This document shows, in pieces, positions 55,158 to 64,000 of a stretch of 64,000 bases of DNA. The notes beneath the pieces are model-generated. The model saw only the letters and a program-made list of their open reading frames with translations. It made no database searches and was not told the origin of the DNA. The stretch comes from Spirometra erinaceieuropaei (Eukaryota > Platyhelminthes > Cestoda > Diphyllobothriidea > Diphyllobothriidae): contig CACRXP010000020.1 in the NCBI GenBank assembly GCA_902702965.1, positions 798,838-862,837 of the forward strand, given 5' to 3'. Position numbers and translations under genes: made by a program. Every line of letters starts with the position of its first letter. Positions within the stretch are counted from its first letter, which is position 1.

Positions 55158-55234
55158 TAATAAAGCTCTTGTCCCGGCGATCGTGTCTCCTTCTTTAAGA
55201 CTACTTCCTGGGACTCGTCTCTTCGCTTCTATTG

Positions 55235-55800
55235 GCAAAATCCTTTTCATTACCAGGTTGTTATAGAAGGGGAGGATCTTTTTAGCGTAACTTCTCAGAG
55301 TTTCGAGCTGTCCTCGTTGGTAGTGTTTGTCGCCCCGGTGAATTTACATCCGGTAGGGTGTGGCTGAGAAGTAATTTCCATAAGTTTACCGCGCTTGAAT
55401 AGAGCGGATTTAGGCACAAGAAAGTGACTTATGGACCATCGATTTCAAACGACAAAGAAATCCGAACAAATTTTGTTGTAGGTCGAAATCGATTGTTGTG
55501 TGTATTTTAGTCTACTTAATCAACAGTACAGAAAAATTTATGAAAAAGAAAAAACGAGAAAATAAATGTCGGAGATGTACACAAACCTACAGGCCTCGCC
55601 CTGTTAGCATAGCCATAGAACATTTCCGGTTTCACGGTATTTCTGACGATCTTTATTCCAAGCGCTGCTCGTTTCCCCTCCGGAGATCACGACCTATATT
55701 CCGCTGTTTATTAAAATGCGGGGAAGTTTCTGGTTGTTGAGATTTGGTTTATTTTCTCCGGTGTATCCTTTCTCTCGTGAGACTCTTCTTTATTTCCGGT
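55235..55800. other. Unassigned stretch
   Basis: No feature recognised. Confidence 0.35.
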
Positions 55801-55849
55801 GTCGCCAACCCACTAAGTTCTCATATGCCCTACTCTACAAGGAGCTTCG

Positions 55850-56290
55850 TCTTCTTCCAAGAAAAAAAGTTCACGGTCTTCCTAGATGTGACGTCGTTAT
55901 TCACACCCACCCCACCGAACTTAGTCCGCGAAGTCTTGCGCGAGAGACGTGAAAAGGCGTACGACGAGACTCCGAATACACACGAAATTGAACACATCAT
56001 GAGGCTGTCTGAGTTCCGCCAACAAACTTTCTTCAGCTTTGCTGGAGAGACTTGTGTACAAACCAAGGGAACCCCAATGGGCCCAGCGGTCCTCGGTTTA
56101 GTGGCAGAAAAGGTCCTACAGGAGTTATAAAAAATTGTCTTCACCCAACACGAACCAGTGTTTTGGCGCCGTTACATATACGACAAGTTCGTTATCGTAT
56201 TGAAGAACATGCTACGTTATTTCCACAACCTACTGAGCGCAATCTTCCCTGATATAAAATTCACGAGGGAAGAAGAACAGTTATCGTCCC
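55850..56290 (+). pseudogene. PLE reverse transcriptase fragment
   Basis: RT motif A is VFLDVTSLFTPTPPN (about 55877), then RQQTFFSFAGETC and motif B GTPMGPAVLG (about 56075). A stop TAA at 56128-56130 falls in VLQELxKIVF. Motif C is degraded to RYIYDKFVIV (about 56170). The match ends at EEEQ near 56280. Motif C has lost the first Asp, so this copy is dead. Confidence 0.8.
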
Positions 56291-56299
56291 TGCATCGAC

Positions 56300-57030
56300 A
56301 CTGGAACCGTACGTACAGAATTACTTTGTGCATTTTTGGAATATTTTTTCACGCGTCGAAATTCGACAGGAAACTGAGTTAAGTTGTAGAAGCCGGACAT
56401 CTGACCAGGGACCCAACCTCGAGTGTTTTAATGAACTGTCATGCTAGAGGCATTCTTCTTTCATTTCCTTGATAGGACCTGTGCCTCCAAAGTCACGTGC
56501 GAACTAATTATCCCGGCTCCTCCCAATAAGTAGTCCAATTGTATTTTTCGTAGTTCCGTGGTCTACGTACATTATTTTTCAATTTTTGTATACTCGAATA
56601 AGCATAACTTTTTACTATCTGTGCTGTCTATCCCGTGTCACCTATGCCTGTTCCTATTGATCCCACCCATTCTAATATGCGAAGACTTCTTGACCGCATT
56701 TTTCAATCAGCTGGACCATCTGAGTTTAAGCTACCGCCATCCCCTTCCTTCATAACCCGTGATCCGACGTCTCTCCCTCACTCGGCTGCTACAAAGCACA
56801 ATTTGTTTATCAGTACGGTACAAGTGACGACGCAGCCAAATCGCGGTTATTAACAGCCTAGAAAAACAATTGCTCAAAATCCTTCAAGGTTTAAAGTTAA
56901 TCAAGTCCTACGATATCTGAAAAGGGCTAAGTCGTTTCTGATTAAGTGCCATACAATTTATCAGATTTTAAGTATCTTTTCGCTCACTCAGTTTTAAATA
57001 CTCACTTTAATTCATCATATACAATCCACG
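56300..57030. other. Unassigned AT-rich stretch
   Basis: No feature recognised. Confidence 0.4.
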
Positions 57031-57032
57031 TT

Positions 57033-58135
57033 TAATTTAATTTAATTTATTAAATGCCAGTTTACAGGCATTGTCAAGGGAAGCGATTAAACACAAATCC
57101 GACCCGCAGTGAAAAAAAAACTACTGAAGAATAAAAATATAGTTGGTGTTGGTTTTTATGGTTTGGAGGGTTCAGGAGAAAAAACAGCTGGCGGTAGATT
57201 TTCGACCGTAAAGAGGGGGAGGGAGGGGGTTGCACGGTATCGGAGATTATCGGACGTCAATTCCTTTCATGAAGTTGGGGATAGTCAAAGTAGAGGCGTT
57301 GAGGAACAGCTGGTGAGACCGGCCATAGTGTTCAGAGACCACAAACGCCATCGCTACGGTAGAGTCGATCAGTGGATTCAGAACCCAAAATTTGAGGAAG
57401 CTTTTCTGAATGCAAAAGTCGAGTAATAGTTCTCTTAAATAAAGGATAATTTTGCAGAGTTTTCACACTCATTGGTAGTTTATTCCAAATAGCAATTGCA
57501 TTTACAGAATAGAACCGACGATATTTAACAACACGTGCCAGAGGCAGAAATAAGAAGACCTCACGGTGACTGTTACGCCGTGGGTGGATATGATGTCTTA
57601 AAGAAGTGAGTGGGTTAAATGTGTGATTATATAAATAGCAAATAGCAAAAATAGCAAAAATAGTCCCTTTTGTAATCTACGGAACCATAAAGGATCAAGG
57701 CCGGTAAGCCGGCAACGTTCTTGGTAAGACAAATGTCGGTGTTCTGGGGTTAAAATTCTCTTGGTAAAAAAGTGTTGAACGGATTCTATTTTCTTCCGCT
57801 CAGTAGCACGCATGAGGCTAAATACAAAACGAACAGTATTCCAGACCAGGTCTAACGTACATGTTGTAAAGGCGCATTCTGATGTCCCTAGTGTTAAAGT
57901 TCCGGAGGATAAACCCGGTCGTTCTGTGTGATTTGGAGACTATCAAGGCACAGTGCTCCGAGAGATTGAGACTCTTGGAGTATGATATGCCCAGATCCTT
58001 AATAATCCTGGGCGCATTTATGGAGTGATCTTCAATATTTAGTGGAGGTTGGTGGTCGTCGCCAACCACTATGACTGAGCACTTATGCCAAGAAAGAGAG
58101 AGGTGCCACGTGTTCGTTATAACCTCTAAACAGAA
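57033..58135 (-). pseudogene. LINE 3' half, minus strand
   Basis: The minus strand reads, from 58135 downward, a post-RT region: ITNTWHLSLSWHKCSVIVVG, IIKDLGISYSKSLNLSEHC, RTTGFILRNFNTRD, MYVRPGLEYCS. After a frame change come KKIESVQHFFTKRI and LSYQERCRLTGLDPLW. The 3' UTR ends in an AATTA-type short repeat (plus-strand TTAATTTAATTTAA at 57033-57050) typical of a LINE terminus. It is CR1/Jockey-like. Catalytic RT motifs lie beyond the truncation at 58135, where a plus-strand LINE begins. Confidence 0.8.
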
Positions 58136-58149
58136 AATACACTTATTCT

Positions 58150-59000
58150 GTCATGTCGAAGTTTATGGAGAATCAGGAAGCTAACTGTAATAGTACGGCC
58201 AGCGCTGGCGCCTCGTTAGAAGATAACTCTGGTGAAATGTCCATCGCGTTCAGAATCTGCGCTCGCTCCACTCGCTCTTCCAACCAACGACCAGCAAAGC
58301 GTGCCAAAAGCTTAATTACTGCGAAAAGTGTGAGGTGCGAGGATGAGCCTTGTGGCGGGTGCGCGTATATCCAAATTGAAGTAAAACTGCTTGAAAACGA
58401 GCTTGCTAACTTCAGGACACTCGTACAGCAGAACCTTGATGAGCAGAATGTTGTCACTGTAAAAATCTGAAAAACAAGAAGTAAAACGAAAGGCGCGCGA
58501 ATAGATATTGTCTCGGGAGCGTCTCCAAACACGGGTAGCAACTCAGTAACTACGGACGCTGGTGCCGGTAACAGCAGGACAACGATAACGAAGCCGCCGA
58601 TAAGGACAAACTTGATTTCCACGCAAGACGACCTGAGCGATGTTACAAAATATTACCTGTCATTAGAGCCATCTTGCCTACTCCTCTTGCTTAAAGTGAG
58701 AGGATCCCTTTGTTGCCAAGGGGTGATATAGCCAGGTCACCCAGGCTACCGTTTCCCTCTTGTTCTCGCAACCAACCCGAGTGCTCTATAGAGCCCACAT
58801 TTGAATGCTAAGACAAGAATTCGTGGGCAGGGGGATAGGGAAACACCATAATAGGAGTCTAAAGTTGCGATCAGCACTGGCGAGTTGCTCGGGACAGTCG
58901 TTTGAGAGCAGAAGTGTGTGTCCAAGCGAGGACCCCGTAAATCGTCCTCGTCCTCATGCACAGTATTCACTGGAAAGACAAAATAAGGAGGACCGTGACT
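58150..59000 (+). pseudogene. LINE ORF1-like region
   Basis: The open frame 58153-58470 (105 codons) begins at ATG with a Ser/Thr/Arg-rich stretch, a CEDEPCGGC cysteine cluster and a possible helix (VKLLENELANFRTLVQQNLDEQN) compatible with a short coiled coil. It precedes an endonuclease region in the same orientation, which is the order expected for LINE ORF1 then ORF2. The frame breaks after 58470. The ORF1 identity is inferred from position. Confidence 0.5.
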
Positions 59001-59009
59001 GCTAACATT

Positions 59010-60298
59010 GGTTGTTTAGGGCTTGTTGGAATCGAATGCAGTCAGACGTGACAACCTTATCTCTAATGATCTTGCCTCTGCTCATAGTCTACCGGACAAA
59101 TTATCCCAGGCAGACATGGAAATAAAGGTCATGAAAGCATTCCGGATAGGAAAAAGGGGTGAAGGTAGGACAGCAGCACTACAACCTCGTCCTCTCAAAA
59201 TTATGCTGGAGAACAAAAAGCAAATCAAGCTGATACTCTCCAAAAATCGACCTCAAAAACACACACGAACGGGTTTATTCAACCGGATTACTCATCGGCG
59301 GAAGGGCTGAAACGCAGGGAACTTGTCACAGAACTAATATAGAGGCTGAAGTGTGGCAAACACAATCTGGCCATCTTCAAGGGCAAAGTAGTTCGGAAAA
59401 ATATGCCGTTTCAGTGGAACCAGCCAGCAATGCTAAGAACGAGGGCAGCTACTCAGATAACACAGACACCCTAGTGGGACCAGCCGCTCGAGGCGACAAT
59501 ACAAGTAAGCCCTTAACGTCCAGTGTTCTGACTAAAGCAACGGACATTAATGGAACCCATCAAGTAATGGAAGAACCCGGGGAAAATGGCGTCCGAGATG
59601 ACAGTAATGCTCAAAACAGTGACAAATGCAGTCGGAAATCCGGCTGGCACAAAATTGAGGTGTTTGTATACAAAAACCCAAAGCCTCGTATCAAAACTGG
59701 GCGAGCTAAAACTTTGCTTGCTGAACGTTCTTCGGAGGTTTTAGCAGTAACCGAGACTTGACTATACGGGAATATTAGCGGTAGCGAAATAGCCTTGCCT
59801 GGATACCAAATTTATCGAAGTGACAGGCAATATCGTCGGGGTGGTGGCATCGTTGTGCATATAAATGAAGACCTGACAGTGTCATAAAACATCGCCAAGT
59901 TTGCGTGCAGTAGGGAAGCTATTTAGTTGACAATCAAGGCTACTGGTTCCTCGTATCTCGATGTCCTCACTGTCTACCGACTACCTAGGACAGACCTAAT
60001 CGTCGATACTTGTCTTTTGGAGCAGTTGGAGAAATGTTCCAGTCGACCTAACTTCATGATCATGAGCGACTTCAACGCACCAGAAATTAATTGGAACACC
60101 CTTCAAACGTCAGGTCCAAAATCTGCAATCGATTACCGTCTGCCGAACAAAACATTAAAGACGTACCTCACAGAACATGCAATGGTTCCAACGGGAGCAC
60201 GCGAAGGACAAAGGGTAACCTACGTGGATCTAGGTTTTTATGTAAACACCAGAGAGCGTAAACGAGAGCACCTCCATGCCGTCCCTTGGCCGAAGTGA
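59010..60298 (+). pseudogene. LINE ORF2 N-terminus with APE endonuclease (decayed)
   Basis: 59023-59310 reads VRRDNLI, DKLSQADMEIKVMKAF, GKRGEGR and RPLKIMLENKKQIKLIL, a region commonly upstream of the endonuclease in tapeworm LINEs. 59351-59761 leads to RSSEVLAVTET (the ET of the APE catalytic motif), a stop, then IALPGYQIYRSDRQYRRGGG (about 59790-59845). 59927-60298 reads LDVLTVYRLP and MSDFNAPEINWN, the second conserved APE block. It has stops and frame breaks throughout. The RT domain is missing; homology ends before the microsatellite at 60405. Confidence 0.75.
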
Positions 60299-60404
60299 CC
60301 CTGAAGTGCTTATGTGAGATTATTCGTTATTCTCCATTTCGCATACTCCAGGCAAAAAGGACGGACTGTTTGGCGGGGTGACTTCAATGAAATGGGGGCA
60401 GACC

Positions 60405-60504
<100 letters not shown>

Positions 60505-61120
60505 ATTTTTTATTATGAACCCGTCGGGGTCCCATCAAAGCAAGTAAAAATAAATTTACATGCGAATTTTAGACGAGGTAGGCAGAATCTGTACAAAATG
60601 CAAGTCATAGTTTCTGAATTAGTAGTCCGTTAAGAAAAATGATGAGCGAGCGGTGAGAAAAAAATTCACTTAAAAATTTAAAAATGAGTGAATTAATTCT
60701 ACAGGAGAAAAAACCCCTCGTCAAAAAATAATAACAGAAAAATGCGGGCAGGACTGGCCTGCATGTGACGGTATATGACGGATTATAATCGGACATCGTT
60801 AGGGCAGAAAGTAAAGCCAGCCTTGATTATAATCGAACATCGTCAGGGCAGAGATAAGTATCAGCCATGAGGGGTACTTATGCGGGTCGGACAGGAGTGG
60901 CCTGCATGTGGTATTGTACACGGGATTCAGAACTAGCATCGTCAGGGCAGAATTGATACGCCGGATGAGACTATTCGCATCAAAAAGGCCAGACGAGAGG
61001 AACCCAGAAGCGATCGACCGCAGCACGCTTCGAGACCGACCGAGGAGTGGGGAAGAGGGGTACGACCAAACTACTAGTAGATGGCGAATACTGAGGGTTC
61101 CGCCGTGAGCGTCGACAGAC
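60505..61120 (-). mobile_element. LINE 3' UTR, minus strand, with internal triplication
   Basis: The minus strand shares ATAGTCTCATCCGGCGT and ACATGCAGGCCACTCCTG with the 3' UTR at 52920-53305 and ends at GGTTCATAATAAAAAAT beside the microsatellite. A roughly 29-bp block (plus strand GATTATAATCGGACATCG...) occurs three times at 60781-60809, 60825-60853 and 60924-60952. Confidence 0.7.
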
Positions 61121-61129
61121 CACATGAGG

Positions 61130-61415
61130 TCGGAATGCAGGAGATGACATCAAGAACCGCGAAAATTGTCGTTATGGGGGAGGAGTGATAGCAGTGGATT
61201 TAGAAACCAATTAAAAACAGGGGTTTCTAATGATATAATTGAGGGCTACCACTTGATCTACCACTAAATCCCAGGGGGACCCTTCTCGAAGTCAAGAAGC
61301 TGGGTGTTCGGGAATGAGACAGTTAAAAGTGCCTTTATGGTTTCCGGTGTAATGTATTTACGTACTTTCGACTTGAATACCAGTAACTTAGGCGATGACC
61401 TAATTCCTGGCGGAA
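61130..61415. other. Unassigned stretch
   Basis: No feature recognised. Confidence 0.3.
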
Positions 61416-61630
61416 GATTCAGATCAGATCAGATCAGATTTATTAAGGGAAAGATAGGCGAGCGCCTTTGAACTCCCTTTTGATTACAATAACGTCATAA
61501 AAAACAATGTGTAAGGCAAGTTTGAAAAAAAATAAGTAGTAATTACATACATCAAGCATTGCGGGGCTTTGAAATTGAGCCGCCATTTTTCGTTGTTTCC
61601 CTCCAGTCACATGAATATTTGCTAATTGCA
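61416..61630 (-). mobile_element. Probable LINE 3' end, minus strand, with (ATCAG)n terminus
   Basis: A short GATCA/ATCAG repeat at 61416-61440 is followed by TTATTAAGGG. On the minus strand this gives CCCTTAATAAATCTGATCTG, an AATAAA next to a short tandem repeat, as at 57033. No coding part is identified. Confidence 0.45.
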
Positions 61631-61670
61631 TACCCCAGTCTTATTCCTTTGTTTTAATTTATCTATTACT

Positions 61671-62483
61671 ATGAGGTTGTCTTTACAGTACGCTAGCACC
61701 TTTTTAAAGGAGCTTAAACCCTGCGAAATTTCTGCATCGATTTTTCCGCCTCCTGATCATGACTCCAGTGGTTGCACTTTGCGGCCAATTTGTCGTTTCT
61801 GCGATTGTCCTGCGTTGGCGTTCTCACGCTACCAAACGCAACGAACTCACCGTGCCAGCAGCAGTTACACTCTGACAACTTGTCCTGTTTCTCGTCCTTC
61901 CTCGCTGGCCTTCCCACGCTCGTATCAGCAAAGGCCAATTTTTCGAAAGCGACATCGCTGTGGATGGCAAGTTGCGCTTAAACGCCAGCCTAATAACAAG
62001 TTGTCAATCCCGGGTTTTCTTTCGACTAACTGTCGATCGATGTTTAACAAAGCCCATGATTTGGAATTACTTCTGTCAACCAAAGAACATGGCAAAACAG
62101 GAGTAATTTGCCTTCAGGAGACGTGGTTGAATAGCCATATGGACTCGGAATTAATTACTCCTTCGACATTTTGCTGTTTTCGAAATGATAGAGCATCTCC
62201 AGCAGGCAGTAGAGGTGGAGGAGTGGCCATTTTTGTCAAACAAGACTGGTGTATAAATTTTAAGCCCCTGTTTTCATATTCTGATGATTTAATTGATGTA
62301 ATTGCTGTTATCTGCAAGCCCCATTTGTTAAATAGCTTTAAGGGTATTATATTTGTCAGTATTTACATCCCCCCTTCCACAAATGAAGGCTCTCTGGGCC
62401 GTTTTTTGACTTCCTCACACAAAGACTTGCTTCATTATCCTCAGACCATCTTATTCTTTTGTGCGGTGATTTTAACCGTGTGA
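61671..62483 (+). CDS. LINE ORF2 N-terminus: APE endonuclease (frame change at end)
   Basis: The first ATG in frame is at 61671. A basic, Cys-containing leader (CRFCDCPALAF) is followed by the APE domain: FLSTNCRSMFNKAHDLELLL, then the catalytic CLQETWLNSHMDSE, GGGVAIFVKQDW and FVSIYIPPST. This nuclease nicks the target for RT priming. The frame stops at 62481-62483, but the next APE block CGDFN and the SDHS block are in the following frame from about 62408. The change falls in the six-T run at 62402-62407, so a one-base indel (real or a sequencing error) splits one ORF. Upstream ORF1 is not seen. Confidence 0.82.
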   Translation: MRLSLQYASTFLKELKPCEISASIFPPPDHDSSGCTLRPICRFCDCPALAFSRYQTQRTHRASSSYTLTTCPVSRPSSLAFPRSYQQRPIFRKRHRCGWQVALKRQPNNKLSIPGFLSTNCRSMFNKAHDLELLLSTKEHGKTGVICLQETWLNSHMDSELITPSTFCCFRNDRASPAGSRGGGVAIFVKQDWCINFKPLFSYSDDLIDVIAVICKPHLLNSFKGIIFVSIYIPPSTNEGSLGRFLTSSHKDLLHYPQTILFFCAVILTV

Positions 62484-64000
62484 GTTTTCGGCCCATTACC
62501 CTTCTGGGTTTTGATGACCTTGTTTCATTCAATACACGGGCTGATGCCCCTCTTGATCACATATTGACCAATTACCCAAAGCTTTTTTGTATTAAAAATA
62601 GAGCTCCACTCTCCGGGTCTGATCACTCAGTGCTACTAGGACTTCCAAAAGTCTATTCCACCTCTAAGCGTCAACTGCTTACAAAACCCGAGAGGAAAAT
62701 TACTGTTCGAGACACATCCGTAGATAAGATCCACTTACTACAGAGTTCAATTACTAGTACCATCCCAACTTTTCTAGCACTACCAAATGCTGAATTATGC
62801 TCTAATTATCTTACGCTATTTTTGAATCACATTTTTGATATTTGTTGTCCCCGTGAAACTGTTATGGTCAGGCCTGATAGAATCTCCTCACCATACCTCA
62901 AACATTTGAGACGTCGCAAAGAAACCTTTTACAAACTGGGTCAGCGTGACAAGGTGAAGGATATCAATGTTTTAATAAAGTACGAAATTGCCAGACTTAA
63001 CGGTTTATTCGTTAGTCAACTTTTTTCTACTTCATCCACCCCCTCCTCTCCTTTTCGTTCTGCTGAACTGTGGAGGAATCTCAAGCGTCTCACTGGTCAA
63101 CGTAATATACTTGAACCCATTGACGTAGATTTAAACTCTTTAAATCGGAATTTTATCTGTACTTCTAACGACTCCACTTCTCGCCCAAACGAAATTTACC
63201 TACCACCATGTGACTTCACTCCTGTGACTGTGACAACATTGGAACACCATCTCAAAAAGATTCGCGGGTCAACGGCGGCTGGGCCGGACGGTGTCTCTCC
63301 TTTTCTCCTTAAGTCTTGCTGTTCGCAGATAGCTCCCGTCTTGACCCACCTTATTAATCTATCCTTCATAGAGTCCAAGATTCCTGACGCCTGGCGTACC
63401 GTAAGAATTACTCCAATCCCTAAAAAATCTTTAACTTTTGCTCCTAAATCTTTCCGTCCTATTGCCTGCTCTTCTGCACTCCTGAAACTTACTGAACGAG
63501 TTGCATTAGATCCCCTTAAGTCCTCCTCCGTCAATTTTTCTGATCCTCTACAATTTGCATACAAGGCAAAGCGTAGCACCTTGGATGCTGTTGCTTTAGT
63601 TGTTCATTCAGCTTTGAGAGACTTAGACAAGGGATGCCGTGCATATGCATGTGCTTTTCTCGACTACTCATCCGCCTTCAACACTATTCCGCGCCAACTC
63701 CTCCTGACCAAAGCAGCTGCGTGCGACACTCCGAGCTGGGTTGTCTCTTGGCTTAGAGATTATTTTTCCTCCCGCACTCAGTTTGTCCAGTCGGGAAGGA
63801 GAAAATCTTCTATTCTTCCAAACAATTGTGGAGTTCTACAAGGTTCTATCTTATCCCCTCATCTTTTCTCCCTACATACTGATGATTTGAGATCGCCAAA
63901 CGACTGCCTGTATGTTAAGTATGCCGATGACATGGTCGTAGGCCACCCACTCAAAAACCTGACTCACCTACAGTCTTTAAAGGATGGCTTAGACCACGTC
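62408..64000 (+). CDS. LINE ORF2 continuation: APE C-terminus and reverse transcriptase (runs off window)
   Basis: It is open in one frame from about 62408 to the window end with no stop. It starts with LILLCGDFN and SGSDHSVLLGLPK (end of the APE domain), then a linker of roughly 200 residues. The RT follows: AAGPDGVSPFLLKS (about 63265), FRPIACSSALLKLTE (about 63450), FAYKAKRSTLDAV, motif A CAFLDYSSAFNTI (about 63655), motif B GVLQGSILSPHLFS (about 63830) and motif C YVKYADDMVVG (63911-63943). All catalytic motifs are present. It is a CR1/L2-like non-LTR element by motif style. The C-terminus lies outside the window. It is the least decayed element here. Confidence 0.88.

Noticed and set aside
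63196..63579. Minus-strand frame of 127 codons
   Set aside because: Antisense to the intact LINE RT frame. Shadow.

Overview
The window looks like animal, probably flatworm, nuclear DNA, and within flatworms most like a large-genome diphyllobothriidean tapeworm. I infer this from the mobile elements, not from a marker gene. They are GIY-YIG Penelope-like elements (PLEs), a CsRn1-type Ty3/Gypsy element with a tRNA-Trp-like primer site, non-LTR elements with a Thr-rich, zinc-finger-like tail, and tRNA-derived SINEs. I found no host protein-coding gene, no rRNA and no credible functional tRNA. There are two assembly gaps (6677-6808 and 46457-46741). Nearly everything that can be named is transposon-derived and mostly decayed.

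Layout. 0-6 kb: SINE copies in inverted orientation, a dispersed hairpin repeat, a nearly complete PLE coding region (1095-2369) with its 3' tail, and a LINE 3' end. 6-20 kb: mostly unassignable sequence with a degenerate tandem repeat (7.15 kb) and two roughly 1-kb palindromic (foldback) DNA elements at 11619-12599 and 18003-18969. 20-32 kb: PLE fragments, an unclassified repeat in inverted arms, a tandem repeat (26.7-27.3 kb), a third foldback element inserted into a PLE, a minus-strand PLE and a half foldback element. 32-36 kb: two head-to-head PLE arrangements. 35.9-43.1 kb: one PLE split by a 4783-bp Gypsy element and, further on, by a 510-bp solo LTR. 44-50 kb: SINE tandem and inverted arrays, a LINE C-terminus, a 119-bp-arm inverted repeat and degenerate TTAGGG-like sequence. 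50-64 kb: decayed LINE copies in both orientations, two more PLE pieces, and at the right edge the best preserved LINE, whose reverse transcriptase frame runs off the window.

The most interesting signal is a set of about a dozen short motifs in the PLE tails, each fitting a stem-III-less hammerhead ribozyme. Each has a CUGANGA core, a covarying 6-bp stem II, GAAA, then a self-complementary ACGU or AGCU and the cleavage-site C. In one PLE subfamily a TATAAATA box lies 40-50 bp upstream; in another copy a TATAAAA box lies 34 bp upstream. The promoter plus ribozyme module would therefore process the transcript close to its 5' end. All copies carry an extra nucleotide between A9 and stem II, which is not in the textbook core.

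The second notable signal is the foldback family: two diverged subfamilies, four copies, TA target duplications, and one insertion confirmed by an uninterrupted related PLE copy. Nested insertions give a relative chronology: the PLE came first, then the Gypsy element (LTRs differ at 4 of 263 positions), the solo LTR and the foldback elements.
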